Origin: an uncultured Hyphomicrobiales bacterium
GTDB lineage: Bacteria; Pseudomonadota; Alphaproteobacteria; Rhizobiales; Xanthobacteraceae
DNA: 64,000 bases
Direction: 5' to 3'
Assembly: GCA_903839845.1 (NCBI GenBank)
Contig: CAIMEA010000031.1
Location: forward strand, 17,662 to 81,661
Under the pieces are notes generated by a model. That model was given only the letters and a program-made list of their open reading frames with translations, made no database searches and had not been told where the DNA came from. Positions 25,733-35,663 of the stretch are shown here, piece after piece. Both the position numbers and the translations under genes were made by a program. The first letter of the stretch is position 1. The number at the start of each line of letters is the position of its first letter.

Positions 25733-27559
25733 ATGTGCGGAATCGTTGGAATACTCGGGAATGCGCCGGTCGCCGGCCAACTGGTCGATGCGCTCAAGCG
25801 CCTCGAATATCGCGGCTATGATTCCGCCGGCATCGCCACGCTCGATCATGGCGTGATGGCGCGCCGCCGCGCCGAAGGCAAGTTGCAGGCGCTTGAAAAC
25901 AAGCTCAGGAGCGAGCCGCTCGGCGGCAATACCGGTATCGGCCATACGCGCTGGGCCACGCATGGGCGGCCGACCGAGAGCAACGCGCATCCGCACGCCA
26001 CCGACATCGTGTCGGTGGTGCATAACGGCATCATCGAGAATTTCCGCGAGCTGCGCGAAAAACTGATCGCCGGCGGCGCGACATTCCGCAGCGAGACCGA
26101 CACCGAAGTGGTCGCGCATCTGGTCAGCGAGAAGATCAAGCAAGGCAAGTCGCCGGTCGACGCGGTCGGTGCGACGCTCAAACAATTGCGTGGCGCATTC
26201 GCGCTCGCCTTCATCTTCGCCGGCCATGACGAATTGCTGATCGGCGCGCGCAAGGGTTCGCCGCTCGCGGTCGGTTACGGCAAAGGCGAGATGTATCTCG
26301 GCTCCGACGCCTTCGCGCTGGCGCCGTTCACCGACACGTTGAGCTATCTCGACGAGGGGGACTGGGCTGTGCTCTCGCGCGGCGGCGTCCAGATTTACGA
26401 CGAGCAGGACCGTCCGGTCGAACGCGCCATCGTCAAGACCAGCGTTTCGTCGCAACTGGTCGACAAGGGCAACCACAAGCATTTCATGGCCAAGGAAATC
26501 CATGAACAGCCGGAAGTGGTCGGCCACACTCTGGCACATTACATCGACATGGTGACGGAAACGGTGGCGCTGCCGGCGCCGCTGCCGTTCGAGTGGAGCA
26601 AGATCAAGCGGCTATCAATCTCGGCCTGCGGCACGGCTTATTATGCCGGACTGGTGGCGAAATACTGGTTCGAGCGTTTCGCCAAATTGTCGGTCGAAAT
26701 CGACATTGCCTCAGAGTTTCGTTATCGCGAGGCGCCACTGGAGGCCGGCGATCTGGCGATCTTCATTTCGCAGTCGGGCGAAACCGCCGATACTTTGGCA
26801 ACGTTGCGTTATGCGCGTGAAATGAATCAGCATATTCTGTCGGTGGTGAACGTCACCTCGTCGACCATCGCGCGTGAAAGCGACGTGGTGATGCCGACTT
26901 TGGCGGGACCGGAAATCGGCGTTGCCTCGACCAAGGCCTTCACCTGCCAATTGTCGGTGCTGGCCTGTCTGGCGTTGGCTGCCGGTCGCGCGCGAGGGCA
27001 TCTGTCGGCCGCCGACGAACAAAATCTGGTGCATGCCTTGGTCGGCGTGCCGCGCCTGATGGCGGAAGCGCTGACGCTCGAACCGCAGATCGAAAAGTTG
27101 GCGCACGACCTCGCCAAGGTGAAGGACGTGCTTTATCTCGGCCGCGGCACCAGCTTTCCGATCGCGCTCGAAGGCGCGCTCAAGCTTAAGGAAATTTCTT
27201 ACATCCATGCCGAAGGTTACGCCGCCGGCGAACTCAAGCACGGGCCGATCGCGCTGATCGACGAAACCATGCCGGTGATCGTCATCGCGCCGCACGACCG
27301 GGTTTTCGAGAAAACCGTGTCGAACATGCAGGAAGTCGCGGCGCGCGGCGGCAAGATCATCCTGGTTACCGACCCGAAGGGCGCCAAAGAAGCGACCATC
27401 GAATCTCTCGTGACCTTGATGCTGCCGGAAATGGCCTCAGCGGTGACGCCTCTGGTCTATGCCATTCCGGTGCAACTGATTGCTTATCATACGGCGGCGG
27501 CGATCGGCACCGATGTCGACCAGCCGCGCAATCTCGCAAAATCGGTTACGGTAGAGTAG
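25733..27559 (+). CDS. glmS: Glutamine--fructose-6-phosphate aminotransferase (isomerising)
   Basis: 608-residue cytosolic enzyme that makes glucosamine-6-phosphate from fructose-6-phosphate and glutamine. The N-terminal nucleophile cysteine follows the initiator Met in MCGIVGILG, starting the glutaminase domain (to about 240). Two SIS sugar-isomerase domains follow, with ISACGTAYYAG, SQSGETADTL and ASTKAFTCQL. The C-terminus is AKSVTVE, as usual. No glmS ribozyme-like structure was seen upstream, as expected outside Gram-positives. The next gene begins 9 bases after the stop. Confidence 0.97.
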   Translation: MCGIVGILGNAPVAGQLVDALKRLEYRGYDSAGIATLDHGVMARRRAEGKLQALENKLRSEPLGGNTGIGHTRWATHGRPTESNAHPHATDIVSVVHNGIIENFRELREKLIAGGATFRSETDTEVVAHLVSEKIKQGKSPVDAVGATLKQLRGAFALAFIFAGHDELLIGARKGSPLAVGYGKGEMYLGSDAFALAPFTDTLSYLDEGDWAVLSRGGVQIYDEQDRPVERAIVKTSVSSQLVDKGNHKHFMAKEIHEQPEVVGHTLAHYIDMVTETVALPAPLPFEWSKIKRLSISACGTAYYAGLVAKYWFERFAKLSVEIDIASEFRYREAPLEAGDLAIFISQSGETADTLATLRYAREMNQHILSVVNVTSSTIARESDVVMPTLAGPEIGVASTKAFTCQLSVLACLALAAGRARGHLSAADEQNLVHALVGVPRLMAEALTLEPQIEKLAHDLAKVKDVLYLGRGTSFPIALEGALKLKEISYIHAEGYAAGELKHGPIALIDETMPVIVIAPHDRVFEKTVSNMQEVAARGGKIILVTDPKGAKEATIESLVTLMLPEMASAVTPLVYAIPVQLIAYHTAAAIGTDVDQPRNLAKSVTVE

Positions 27560-27568
27560 AGTACCATT

Positions 27569-28330
27569 ATGACCGAGATCGAAAAGGAACCGGGCGAGGC
27601 GATGGCCGCCGACGCGGAGCGGCTGCTCGCGTCGCAGACCAGCGCCGCCGGGCGTGTCCGCAATTATTTCCTCACCGGCCTGGTGGTCGCGGGGCCGTTG
27701 TTGATTACCGCGTACCTCAGCTGGTCGTTCATCAACTGGGTTGACGATCTGGTGCGGCCGTTCATTCCGGCGGCCTACAGGCCGGAAACCTATCTGCCGT
27801 GGCCGATCCCGGGCACCGGCCTGGTGATCGCCTTCATCGCGCTGACGCTGCTCGGTTTCCTCACCGCCAATCTGGTCGGCCGCACTTTGGTCGAACTGGG
27901 CGAAGGTTTGCTCAACCGCATGCCGATCGTGCGGCCGGTCTACAAGACCATGAAGCAGATTTTCGAGACCTTGTTCTCGAAGGACGGATCGAGCTTCCGC
28001 AAAGTCGCATTGGCTGAATTTCCGGCGCCGGGCATGTGGTCGCTGGTGTTTCTGTCGCAGCCGCCGGGTGGCGATCTGGTGTCGAAGCTGCCGGAGGGCG
28101 AGCACGTCTCATGCTTCCTTCCTTGTACGCCGAACCCGACCACGGGATTTTTCTTTTACGTCAAGCGCACCGATTTGATTGAACTCGACATCTCGGTCGA
28201 GAATGCCATGACGCTGCTCATCTCGGCCGGCATGGTGCAGCCGGATGGCGATGCGCAGAAAAAACTCGTCGGCATGGCGGCGAGCGCGAAAGCGCTGCAG
28301 GCGGCGAAAAAGCCGATAACGGTTGAATAG
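27569..28330 (+). CDS. DUF502 membrane protein
   Basis: 253-residue DUF502 protein. Two membrane helices (about residues 33-55 and 85-108) enclose a short loop, and a soluble domain follows with GEGLLNRMPIVRPVYKTMKQ, then FVFL-like strands ending CTPNPTTGFFFYV. Function unknown across bacteria and plants (LIKE-COV proteins are plant relatives). It starts 9 bases after glmS, so it is very likely in the same operon, a link to cell-envelope precursor supply. Confidence 0.88.
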   Translation: MTEIEKEPGEAMAADAERLLASQTSAAGRVRNYFLTGLVVAGPLLITAYLSWSFINWVDDLVRPFIPAAYRPETYLPWPIPGTGLVIAFIALTLLGFLTANLVGRTLVELGEGLLNRMPIVRPVYKTMKQIFETLFSKDGSSFRKVALAEFPAPGMWSLVFLSQPPGGDLVSKLPEGEHVSCFLPCTPNPTTGFFFYVKRTDLIELDISVENAMTLLISAGMVQPDGDAQKKLVGMAASAKALQAAKKPITVE

Positions 28331-28415
28331 TCTGTACCGACGCGAATTGAGGCTTTAATCGGCGTCGCGGCGCGGCTAGAAAAGTTCCCGGCATTTTCAA
28401 CGGGGTTTTTTTGAC

Positions 28416-28760
28416 ATGACATTCATCGACGCCGCCAAAACCGGTTTTGCCAAGTACGCGACGTTTGCCGGCCGGGCTTGTCGGTCCGAGTTCTGGTACT
28501 GGACGCTGTTTTCGTTTCTCGCCAACATAGTCGCGAGCATCATCGATGCGGTCATCGGACTCGGTATCCTCAGCTTTATCGTCTCACTGGCTTTGCTCAT
28601 TCCCGGCATCGCCGTGTCGGCGCGCCGGCTGCACGATCTCGATCGTACCGCCTGGTGGTTGCTGATCGGTTTTACCGGAATCGGCATTATTCTGCTGATC
28701 GTGTGGGATTGCTTCAAAGGCACGGCCGGTCCCAACCGCTTCGGGCCGGACCCGCTTTAA
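28416..28760 (+). CDS. DUF805 membrane protein
   Basis: 114-residue membrane protein of the DUF805 family. It shows the typical start (ARTGFAKYATFAGRACRSEFWYW), three hydrophobic helices with SARRLHDLDRTAWW between the second and third, and a charged tail GPNRFGPDP. The family function is unknown. It is convergent with recG, 3 bases between stops. Confidence 0.9.
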   Translation: MTFIDAAKTGFAKYATFAGRACRSEFWYWTLFSFLANIVASIIDAVIGLGILSFIVSLALLIPGIAVSARRLHDLDRTAWWLLIGFTGIGIILLIVWDCFKGTAGPNRFGPDPL

Positions 28761-28763
28761 AGT

Positions 28764-30863
28764 TCATCCCGCCCGAATGAGTTTGATCGCTTCGTCCTTG
28801 CCGAAGAGATAAAGCAGGTGCCGCAGCGCTTGCCCGCGCGCATCCTGCAAATTCGGATCGCGCGACAGGATTAGCGCTGCGTCGTCGCGCGCGGCGCCAA
28901 GATATTTGCCATGCGTCTCAATGCGGGCAACATGAAAGCCGGGCAGACCGCTTTGCCGCGTGCCGAGCAGGTCGCCTTCGCCGCGCAGTTTCAGGTCTTC
29001 CTCGGCGATGCGGAAGCCGTCCTCGGTCTCGCGCAGGATGGCGAGGCGGGACTTGGCAGTTTCGCCAAGCGGGGCCTTGTAGAGCAACAGGCAAGTCGAT
29101 TTGCCGGCGCCGCGGCCGACGCGGCCGCGCAATTGGTGAAGTTGAGCAAGACCGAAACGTTCGGCATGCTCGATCACCATGATGGTCGCTTCCGGCACAT
29201 CGACGCCGACCTCGATTACCGTGGTCGCCACCAGTAGCTGCGACGTGCCGGCGGCGAAGCGTGCCATGGCGGCATCTTTTTCGGCCGATTTCATCTTGCC
29301 GTGGATAAGGTCGACCTTGGCGCCAAAGCGCTGCCGTAAATCCTGATAGCGCTCCTCGGCAGCGGCGAGATCTACTTTTTCGGATTCCTCGACCAGCGGA
29401 CAAACCCAATAGGCTCGCTTGCCTTCGTCGATGGCGCGGCCGACCGCGTCCTCGACGTCGCCGACACGCGACAGCGGAATGGTGCGGGTGTCGATCGGCT
29501 GGCGGCCGGCCGGCTTCTCGCGCAATTCGGAGACATCCATGTCGCCGAAAAAGGTCAGCACCAAAGTGCGCGGGATCGGCGTCGCGGTCAGCACTAGCAC
29601 GTCGACCGCATCGCCCTTGTTGGTCAGCGCCAGGCGCTGATGCACGCCGAAGCGGTGCTGTTCGTCGACGATGGCCAAAGCGAGATCGTGGAAAGCGACG
29701 TCGTCCTGAAACAGCGCATGCGTGCCGATCAACAGATCGATGTCGCCGAGGACCAGGCGGTCGAGAATGGCCTCGCGCTCGCCGCCGCGGTCTCGTCCCG
29801 TCAGCAGCGCGACGCGGATGCCGGCGGCGTCGGCCAGAGGCTGAATGGTGGCGAGATGCTGGCGCGCCAGAATTTCCGTCGGCGCCATGATCGCCGCCTG
29901 CCGGCCGGCTTCGATCACGGACGCCGCTGCGATCAGCGCCACCACGGTCTTGCCGGAGCCGACATCGCCTTGCAGCAGCCGCAACATGCGCTGCGGCAAA
30001 GCGAGATCGTTGACGATGTCGTTGACTGCAAGCTGCTGCGAATGGGTAAGGGCATAGGGCAATGCCTTCATCACCTTGGCGCGCAGATGGCCTTCGCTCG
30101 ACGAACCGCGCCCGGCCTGGCGGCGCATATGCGCGCGCACCAGCGCAAGCGCCAGTTGCCCGGCGAGCAGTTCGTCAAACGCCAGCCGCGTCCAGGCGAG
30201 ACTTTCCGGCGCGACATGGCTCGGCTCCAGCGGCCGGTGCAGTTGTTGCAGCGCCTCGGTGAAAGGCGGAAAACGTTCGCGCGACACCCAGGCTTCGTCC
30301 TGCCATTCCGGCAAATCGGGCAGGCGCGCCAGCGCGCCATCCATCGCCTTACGCACAACGCCGAGACCCAGTCCTTCGGTCAGCGGATAGACCGGTTCGA
30401 CCAACGGCAAATTGGCAAAGCCCTTTTCGTCGACGACCCGGTCCGGGTGCACCATCTGCAGATTGCCGTCATAGAATTCTGCGGTGCCGGAGATGTAACG
30501 TTTCTCGCCGATCGGCAGAAGTTTCTCCAGATAATCTCTGCGGGCGTGGAAGAAGGTCAGCGTCAGTGTGGCCGCGGTGTCGTCGCCGGTGACAACCCGA
30601 TAGGGCGCGCGCGGCCGGTTCGGCGGCGACGGCCGGTGTTCCAAAACGGTGACATCGACCGTGACCACCTGGCCGGGGAGTACTTCGTTGAGCTTCGGCC
30701 GGGCGCGCCGGTCGATGGTGCCGGACGGCATATGCAGCAGCAGGTCGATGACGCGTGGCGCTTCGCGGCCGAGCAACTTGGCGTAGAGCACCTCCAGCTT
30801 CGGCCCGACGCCGGGCAGGCTGGTCAGCGAGGCAAACAAAGGATTGAGGATGAGCGGGCGCAT
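28764..30863 (-). CDS. recG: ATP-dependent DNA helicase RecG
   Basis: 699-residue helicase that regresses stalled replication forks and branch-migrates Holliday junctions. The N-terminal wedge/OB region starts SLTSLPGVGPKLEVLYAKLL. The superfamily 2 motor has LQGDVGSGKTVVALIA (Walker A), AIVDEQHRFGVHQR (DEQH box), LTATPIPRTL and the C-terminal QLHQLRGRVGRG. The ATG at 30863 gives the usual RecG length; an open frame upstream to 31010 runs into the sdhE gene and is rejected. It is divergent from sdhE-mfd across 129 bases. Confidence 0.97.
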   Translation of the reverse strand: MRPLILNPLFASLTSLPGVGPKLEVLYAKLLGREAPRVIDLLLHMPSGTIDRRARPKLNEVLPGQVVTVDVTVLEHRPSPPNRPRAPYRVVTGDDTAATLTLTFFHARRDYLEKLLPIGEKRYISGTAEFYDGNLQMVHPDRVVDEKGFANLPLVEPVYPLTEGLGLGVVRKAMDGALARLPDLPEWQDEAWVSRERFPPFTEALQQLHRPLEPSHVAPESLAWTRLAFDELLAGQLALALVRAHMRRQAGRGSSSEGHLRAKVMKALPYALTHSQQLAVNDIVNDLALPQRMLRLLQGDVGSGKTVVALIAAASVIEAGRQAAIMAPTEILARQHLATIQPLADAAGIRVALLTGRDRGGEREAILDRLVLGDIDLLIGTHALFQDDVAFHDLALAIVDEQHRFGVHQRLALTNKGDAVDVLVLTATPIPRTLVLTFFGDMDVSELREKPAGRQPIDTRTIPLSRVGDVEDAVGRAIDEGKRAYWVCPLVEESEKVDLAAAEERYQDLRQRFGAKVDLIHGKMKSAEKDAAMARFAAGTSQLLVATTVIEVGVDVPEATIMVIEHAERFGLAQLHQLRGRVGRGAGKSTCLLLYKAPLGETAKSRLAILRETEDGFRIAEEDLKLRGEGDLLGTRQSGLPGFHVARIETHGKYLGAARDDAALILSRDPNLQDARGQALRHLLYLFGKDEAIKLIRAG

Positions 30864-30992
30864 GGCCGCATGCTGGCTTTTGCGCTTCGCACGCGCAATG
30901 CGGCTGTGCACAAGCAGACGCTGACATCCCCATCTAACCACTCTATAAAGCGGCTCCCGGCCCCGTCCGGGTTTTTGGCGTTGGAGAATTTT

Positions 30993-31283
30993 TTGAGCGG
31001 TACCAATCAATCAAGCAACGGACTGGACGAACGGCGCAAACGGCTCAAGTTCCGGCTCTGGCATCGCGGTATTCGCGAGATGGACCTGGTGCTGGGCGGC
31101 TTTGCCGACGCCGAACTGGCCGGACTGGCCGATACCGACCTCGCCGAAGTCGAAAGCTGGCTGGAGGTCCCCGACCAGCAGATGTTCGCCTGGGTGAACG
31201 GCGCCGAGACGCCGCCGGCCGGCATCGATACGACGCTGTTTCGCAAACTGCGCACGTTCCACTTACGAGACGCGAAGTCCTGA
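30993..31283 (+). CDS. sdhE: Succinate dehydrogenase assembly factor (flavinylation factor, SdhE/Sdh5 family)
   Basis: 96-residue cytosolic protein that helps attach FAD covalently to SdhA. The signature is RLKFRLWHRGIREMDLVLGGF, with the RGxxE motif, and the end DQQMFAWVNG. The start codon is TTG at 30993, about 8 bases after GGAG; no ATG or GTG fits the family's N-terminus. The stop overlaps the mfd start by one base (TGATG), so the two are translationally coupled. The recG / sdhE-mfd order is common in Hyphomicrobiales. Confidence 0.9.
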   Translation: MSGTNQSSNGLDERRKRLKFRLWHRGIREMDLVLGGFADAELAGLADTDLAEVESWLEVPDQQMFAWVNGAETPPAGIDTTLFRKLRTFHLRDAKS

Positions 31284-34200
31284 TGGCGAATTCCCCGGCT
31301 GAAAACTTGCGTCCCGGCAAGGCGCTGACGCTGTCGCAAGTGGCCGACGGCGCCGAAGGCATGGTGCTGGCGGATCTGGCGCGCGCCGTCGCTGCCCGAG
31401 CCAATGCGCCGGCGATTTCGCTGTGCGTCATTTGCCGCGATGGCCAGCGCATGGCGGCGCTTGCCCGCGCTTTGTCGTTTTTCGGCCCGGAGATTCAGAC
31501 GCTGGAATTCCCGGCCTGGGATTGCCTGCCTTACGATCGGGTGTCGCCGAACGCCAGCGTGGTGGCGCAACGCATGACGACCCTGTCGCGGCTCGCCCGC
31601 GTCAAAGGCCGCGATAAACCCTCCGTCTTGCTGACGACGGTGAACGCCCTGTCGCAGCGCGTGCCGGCGCGCGACTTCACCGCGACACATGCGTTGTCGG
31701 TCGCGCCCGGCAATGTGCTCGGCATGGCCGGCGTGGTGAACTGGCTGGAACTCAATGGCTTCATGCGCGCCTCGACCGTGCGCGAACCCGGCGACTACGC
31801 GGTGCGTGGCGGCATACTCGATCTGTTTCCGCCCGGGCTCGACATGCCGGTGCGCTTCGATTTTTTCGGCGACTCGCTGGAGACGATCAAGACCTTCGAT
31901 CCGCAAACACAACGAAGCGAGACGCCGCTCAGCCAGCTCGACCTGGTGCCGGTGGCGGAATTCCAGCTCATCACCGAAACCATCCGCCGTTTCCGCACCA
32001 GCTACGTCGCGCAGTTCGGCGCGGCGACGCCGGACGATCTTCTCTACGAAGCGGTGAGCGAGGGCCGGCGGCATCCCGGCATGGAGCACTGGCTGCCTTT
32101 GTTCCACGACAAGCTTGATACTTTGTTCGACTACTTGCCGGGTACGCCGCTGGTGCTGGAAGCACTCGCCGACGACGCCGTGCATGAGCGCTTTACCCAG
32201 ATCAATGATTACCATGACGCCCGCCAGGAAGCCTTGAAGGACGGCGTGACGCCGGCCTACAAGCCGCTGCCGCCGGACCGGCTGTATCTGTCGGAAAAGG
32301 AATGGACCGAGCGTCTCGACAAGGCGGCGCTGGCGCGGCTGACGCCGTTCGAGGCGCCGCCGGGCAACGACGTCATCGATATCGGTGCGCGCGCCGGTCA
32401 CAATTTCGTCGCCGAGCGCGCGGTCGAAGGCGCCAATGTATTCGAGGCGCTGAGCAAGCATGTGATGGCGTTGCAGGGGCAGGGCAAGCGCGTCGCCATC
32501 GCGCTGTGGAGCGAGGGCGCGCGCGAGCGCATGGCGCATGTGCTGGCCGATCATAAATTGCACAATCTCAACAATGCCGCGTCCTGGCCGCAACTCACCG
32601 CGATGCCGAAACACGCGGTGGCGCTGGTTGTGCTCGGCATCGAGTCCGGTTTCGAGACAGACGACGCCGCAATCATCAGCGAGCAGGATATTCTCGGCGA
32701 CCGCCTGGTACGGCCGCGCCGCGCGCAACGCCGCGCCGACAATTTCATTCAGGAGGCGACCAGTCTCGCCGCCGGCGATCTGGTCGTCCACGTCGATCAT
32801 GGCATCGGCCGTTTCGTCGGTCTGCAGGCGATCACCGCGGCCGGCGCGCCGCATGATTGTCTCGAAATCCATTATGCGGATGCCGCCAAGCTGTTTCTGC
32901 CGGTCGAGAACGTCGATCTGTTGTCGCGTTACGGCTCGGAAAACACCGGCGTCGAACTCGACCGGCTCGGCTCGGGCAACTGGCAGGCGCGTAAAGCCCG
33001 CATGAAGAGCCGCATCCGCGAGATCGCGGGTGAATTGATCAAGATTGCCGCCGAACGGCAGTTGCGCGAAGCGCCCAAGCTCACCGTCGGGCCGGGCGCC
33101 TATGACGAATTCTGCGCCGGCTTTCCCTATGAGGAAACCGAGGACCAACTCACGGCGATCGACGCGACGCTCAAGGACCTTGCGTCTGGCCGGCCGATGG
33201 ATCGTCTCGTCTGCGGCGATGTCGGCTTCGGCAAGACCGAGATCGCGTTGCGCGCCACTTTCGACGCCGCGATGAACGGGAAACAGGTCGCGGTCGTGGT
33301 GCCGACGACGCTCTTGGCGCGCCAGCACGCCAAGAATTTCACCGAGCGCTTCAAGGGCTTCCCGGTCATTGTCGGGCAGTTGTCGCGGCTGGTGCCGAAC
33401 GCGCAGCAGACAGCGACAAAGAATGGACTGGCCGACGGCAGCGTCGATATCGTCATCGGCACGCATGCGCTGCTCGGCAAGGGGATCAAGTTCAAGGACC
33501 TCGGCCTCGTCGTCGTCGACGAGGAACAGCACTTCGGCGTCTCGCACAAAGAGCGGCTGAAGACCTTGCGCGCCGAGGTACACGTGTTGACGCTGACGGC
33601 GACGCCGATCCCGCGCACCTTGCAACTGGCGCTGACCGGCGTGCGCGATTTGTCGATCATTGCCTCGCCGCCGGTCGACCGCCTCGCCGTGCGCACCTTC
33701 ATTTCGCCGTTCGATCCCTTGATCGTGCGCGAGGCGCTGCTGCGCGAGAAGTACCGGGGCGGGCAGGCGTTTTATGTTTGCCCGCGTATCGAGGATCTGG
33801 CTGGCGCCAAGGATTTCCTGGAAAAGAGCGTGCCCGAGGTTCGCGTCGTCGTGGCGCATGGCCAGATGCCGCCGACCGTGCTCGACGACATCATGACAGC
33901 GTTCTACGACGGCAAATACGACGTACTGCTGTCGACGACCATCGTCGAATCCGGCCTCGACATTCCGAGCGCCAATACCTTGATCGTGCATCGCTCAGTC
34001 ATTTTCGGGCTGGCGCAGCTTTATCAGTTGCGCGGCCGCGTCGGCCGCTCGAAATTGCGTGCCTATGCGCTGCTGACATTGCCGGCCAACAAGCCGATCA
34101 CGCCGCAGGCCGAGCGCCGCCTGAAAGTGCTGCAATCGCTCGACACATTGGGCGCGGGCTTTCAGCTCGCCTCGCACGATCTCGACATTCGCGGCGCCGG

Positions 34201-34795
34201 CAACCTGCTGGGTGAGGAACAGTCGGGCCACATCAAGGAAGTCGGTTTCGAGCTTTATCAGCAGATGCTGGAAGAGGCGGTGCTGAGCGCCAAGGCAGGA
34301 TTGAGCGAGCCGGTCGCCGACCGCTGGTCGCCGCAGATCACCATCGGCACGCCGATCCTCATTCCGGAGGATTACGTGGCCGATTTGTCGGTGCGTCTGG
34401 CGCTGTACCGCCGCCTCGCCGATATGGAAATCGAGCGCGACATCGAAAGGTTTGCCGCCGAAATGGTCGACCGCTTCGGGCCGCTGCCGAACGAGGTCGA
34501 GCATCTGTTGCAGATCGTCGCGCTTAAAGGTCTGTGCCGCCGCGCCAATGTCGAGAAACTGGAAGCAGGCCCGAAGGGCGTGGTGCTGTCGTTCCGCGAC
34601 AACAATTTCGCCAATCCCGACGGGCTGTTTGCGTTTATCCGCGAGCAGGGCGCCGATGCGCGCGTGCGCAACGAGAAGTCGGGGCAGAAGCTCGTGTTCC
34701 TCGACGACTGGGAGAAGCCGGAAGAACGGCTCAAAGGCGCAACGGCGATTGTGCGAAGGCTGGCGGGTATCGCCGAGCAGGCCAAGGCGGCGTGA
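31283..34795 (+). CDS. mfd: Transcription-repair coupling factor
   Basis: 1170-residue ATPase that removes RNA polymerase stalled at DNA lesions and recruits UvrA. The N-terminal UvrB-like part (to about 400) is followed by the RNA-polymerase-interacting domain starting near LAAGDLVVHVDHGIGRF. The translocase has VCGDVGFGKTEIALRATFDA (Walker A), VVDEEQHFGVSHKERLK (DEEQ box), LTATPIPRTLQLALTG and YQLRGRVGRS. The C-terminal domain ends the protein at full length. Starts inside the sdhE stop codon. Confidence 0.97.
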   Translation: MANSPAENLRPGKALTLSQVADGAEGMVLADLARAVAARANAPAISLCVICRDGQRMAALARALSFFGPEIQTLEFPAWDCLPYDRVSPNASVVAQRMTTLSRLARVKGRDKPSVLLTTVNALSQRVPARDFTATHALSVAPGNVLGMAGVVNWLELNGFMRASTVREPGDYAVRGGILDLFPPGLDMPVRFDFFGDSLETIKTFDPQTQRSETPLSQLDLVPVAEFQLITETIRRFRTSYVAQFGAATPDDLLYEAVSEGRRHPGMEHWLPLFHDKLDTLFDYLPGTPLVLEALADDAVHERFTQINDYHDARQEALKDGVTPAYKPLPPDRLYLSEKEWTERLDKAALARLTPFEAPPGNDVIDIGARAGHNFVAERAVEGANVFEALSKHVMALQGQGKRVAIALWSEGARERMAHVLADHKLHNLNNAASWPQLTAMPKHAVALVVLGIESGFETDDAAIISEQDILGDRLVRPRRAQRRADNFIQEATSLAAGDLVVHVDHGIGRFVGLQAITAAGAPHDCLEIHYADAAKLFLPVENVDLLSRYGSENTGVELDRLGSGNWQARKARMKSRIREIAGELIKIAAERQLREAPKLTVGPGAYDEFCAGFPYEETEDQLTAIDATLKDLASGRPMDRLVCGDVGFGKTEIALRATFDAAMNGKQVAVVVPTTLLARQHAKNFTERFKGFPVIVGQLSRLVPNAQQTATKNGLADGSVDIVIGTHALLGKGIKFKDLGLVVVDEEQHFGVSHKERLKTLRAEVHVLTLTATPIPRTLQLALTGVRDLSIIASPPVDRLAVRTFISPFDPLIVREALLREKYRGGQAFYVCPRIEDLAGAKDFLEKSVPEVRVVVAHGQMPPTVLDDIMTAFYDGKYDVLLSTTIVESGLDIPSANTLIVHRSVIFGLAQLYQLRGRVGRSKLRAYALLTLPANKPITPQAERRLKVLQSLDTLGAGFQLASHDLDIRGAGNLLGEEQSGHIKEVGFELYQQMLEEAVLSAKAGLSEPVADRWSPQITIGTPILIPEDYVADLSVRLALYRRLADMEIERDIERFAAEMVDRFGPLPNEVEHLLQIVALKGLCRRANVEKLEAGPKGVVLSFRDNNFANPDGLFAFIREQGADARVRNEKSGQKLVFLDDWEKPEERLKGATAIVRRLAGIAEQAKAA

Positions 34796-34817
34796 CCCGA
34801 GCCGTCAACTAATTTGC

Positions 34818-34938
34818 TGTCATCACCGGGCTTGTCCCGGTGATCCCGCTTAGGCAGGTGCGGTGCGTCCATAAGCGGGATGGCCGGGACAAAAGGGCGT
34901 TTACGCCCGTCTTCGACGGGCTATGCCCGGCCATGACA
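34818..34938. repeat. Palindromic repeat of the GGGCTTGTCCC type, copy 1
   Basis: TGTCAT at the left and ATGACA at the right close a nested structure with ATCACCGGG (34822-34830) paired to CCCGGTGAT (34836-34844), and ATCCCGCT paired to AGCGGGAT. It sits after mfd and before the convergent DsbA gene. A related copy lies at 53306-53397. Confidence 0.8.
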
Positions 34939-34961
34939 AATTGATGCGGTGAATGAGCCCG

Positions 34962-35624
34962 TTACTCCGCCGCGTCCGCTTCGCCGGAGGCAATGCGCTC
35001 GATGGCCTGCGCCAGATATTCCGGCGACTGCGCGCCCGACACCGCGAATTTGCCGGCGAAAATAAAGCAGGGCACGCCTTCGATGCCGGCCTGCTTGGCC
35101 TCTTGCGCTTCCTGCTCGATCGCCTCGACGTCCTGATCGCTGGCGAGCGCGGCGGTCACGTCGTCGCGGTCGAGACCGACGTCGACGGCTGCCTCGATCA
35201 GCACCGCGCGGTTGGTCAGATCGGCGCCTTCGGTGAAATAGAGGTCCATCAGCCGCTGTTTCATCTGCGGCGACTTGCCGATGCCGCCGGCCCAGCGGAT
35301 CAGCCGGTGGCAGTCGAGCGTGTTCGGCTGGCTCTTCATTTTCTCGGAGGCGTAAACCAGGCCTTCTTCGGCCGCGGCCGCCTTTACGCGCGTGGCGATA
35401 CCGTTGTAGCGCTCGGGCGAGCCGAATTTGGTGGTGAGATACTGCTCGCGGGACATGCCCTCGCGCGGAATCCAGTCATTGAGGAAATAGGGGCGGTAGT
35501 GCACCTCGACGGCGATGTCCGGTTTCAGCGCCAAGGCCGCTTCCAGCCGGTGTTTGCCGATGAAGCACCACGGGCAGACCACGTCGGAAACGACGTCGAT
35601 ACGGACGGGCTGGTTCTGGGACAT
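34962..35624 (-). CDS. DsbA family oxidoreductase (FrnE-like)
   Basis: 220-residue thioredoxin-fold protein of the DsbA/FrnE family without a signal peptide, so cytosolic. The active site is CPWC in SDVVCPWCFIGKHRLE near the N-terminus. The long helical insert and AGIEGVPCFIFAGKFAVSGAQ, with the cis-Pro loop before the second half, are typical. A related group are 2-hydroxychromene-2-carboxylate isomerases; the redox CPWC favours an oxidoreductase or polyketide-type FrnE role. Substrate unknown. Confidence 0.9.
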   Translation of the reverse strand: MSQNQPVRIDVVSDVVCPWCFIGKHRLEAALALKPDIAVEVHYRPYFLNDWIPREGMSREQYLTTKFGSPERYNGIATRVKAAAAEEGLVYASEKMKSQPNTLDCHRLIRWAGGIGKSPQMKQRLMDLYFTEGADLTNRAVLIEAAVDVGLDRDDVTAALASDQDVEAIEQEAQEAKQAGIEGVPCFIFAGKFAVSGAQSPEYLAQAIERIASGEADAAE

Positions 35625-35663
35625 GGGTCATCGCTCCTGTTCGGAGCTAACCTAATATCGGGA

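Noticed and set aside
31007..33991. 994-codon open frame opposite mfd
   Set aside because: Antisense of mfd with the same compositional cause. Several others (482-2050, 29640-30992, 38444-39871, 45718-46653) were dropped for the same reason.
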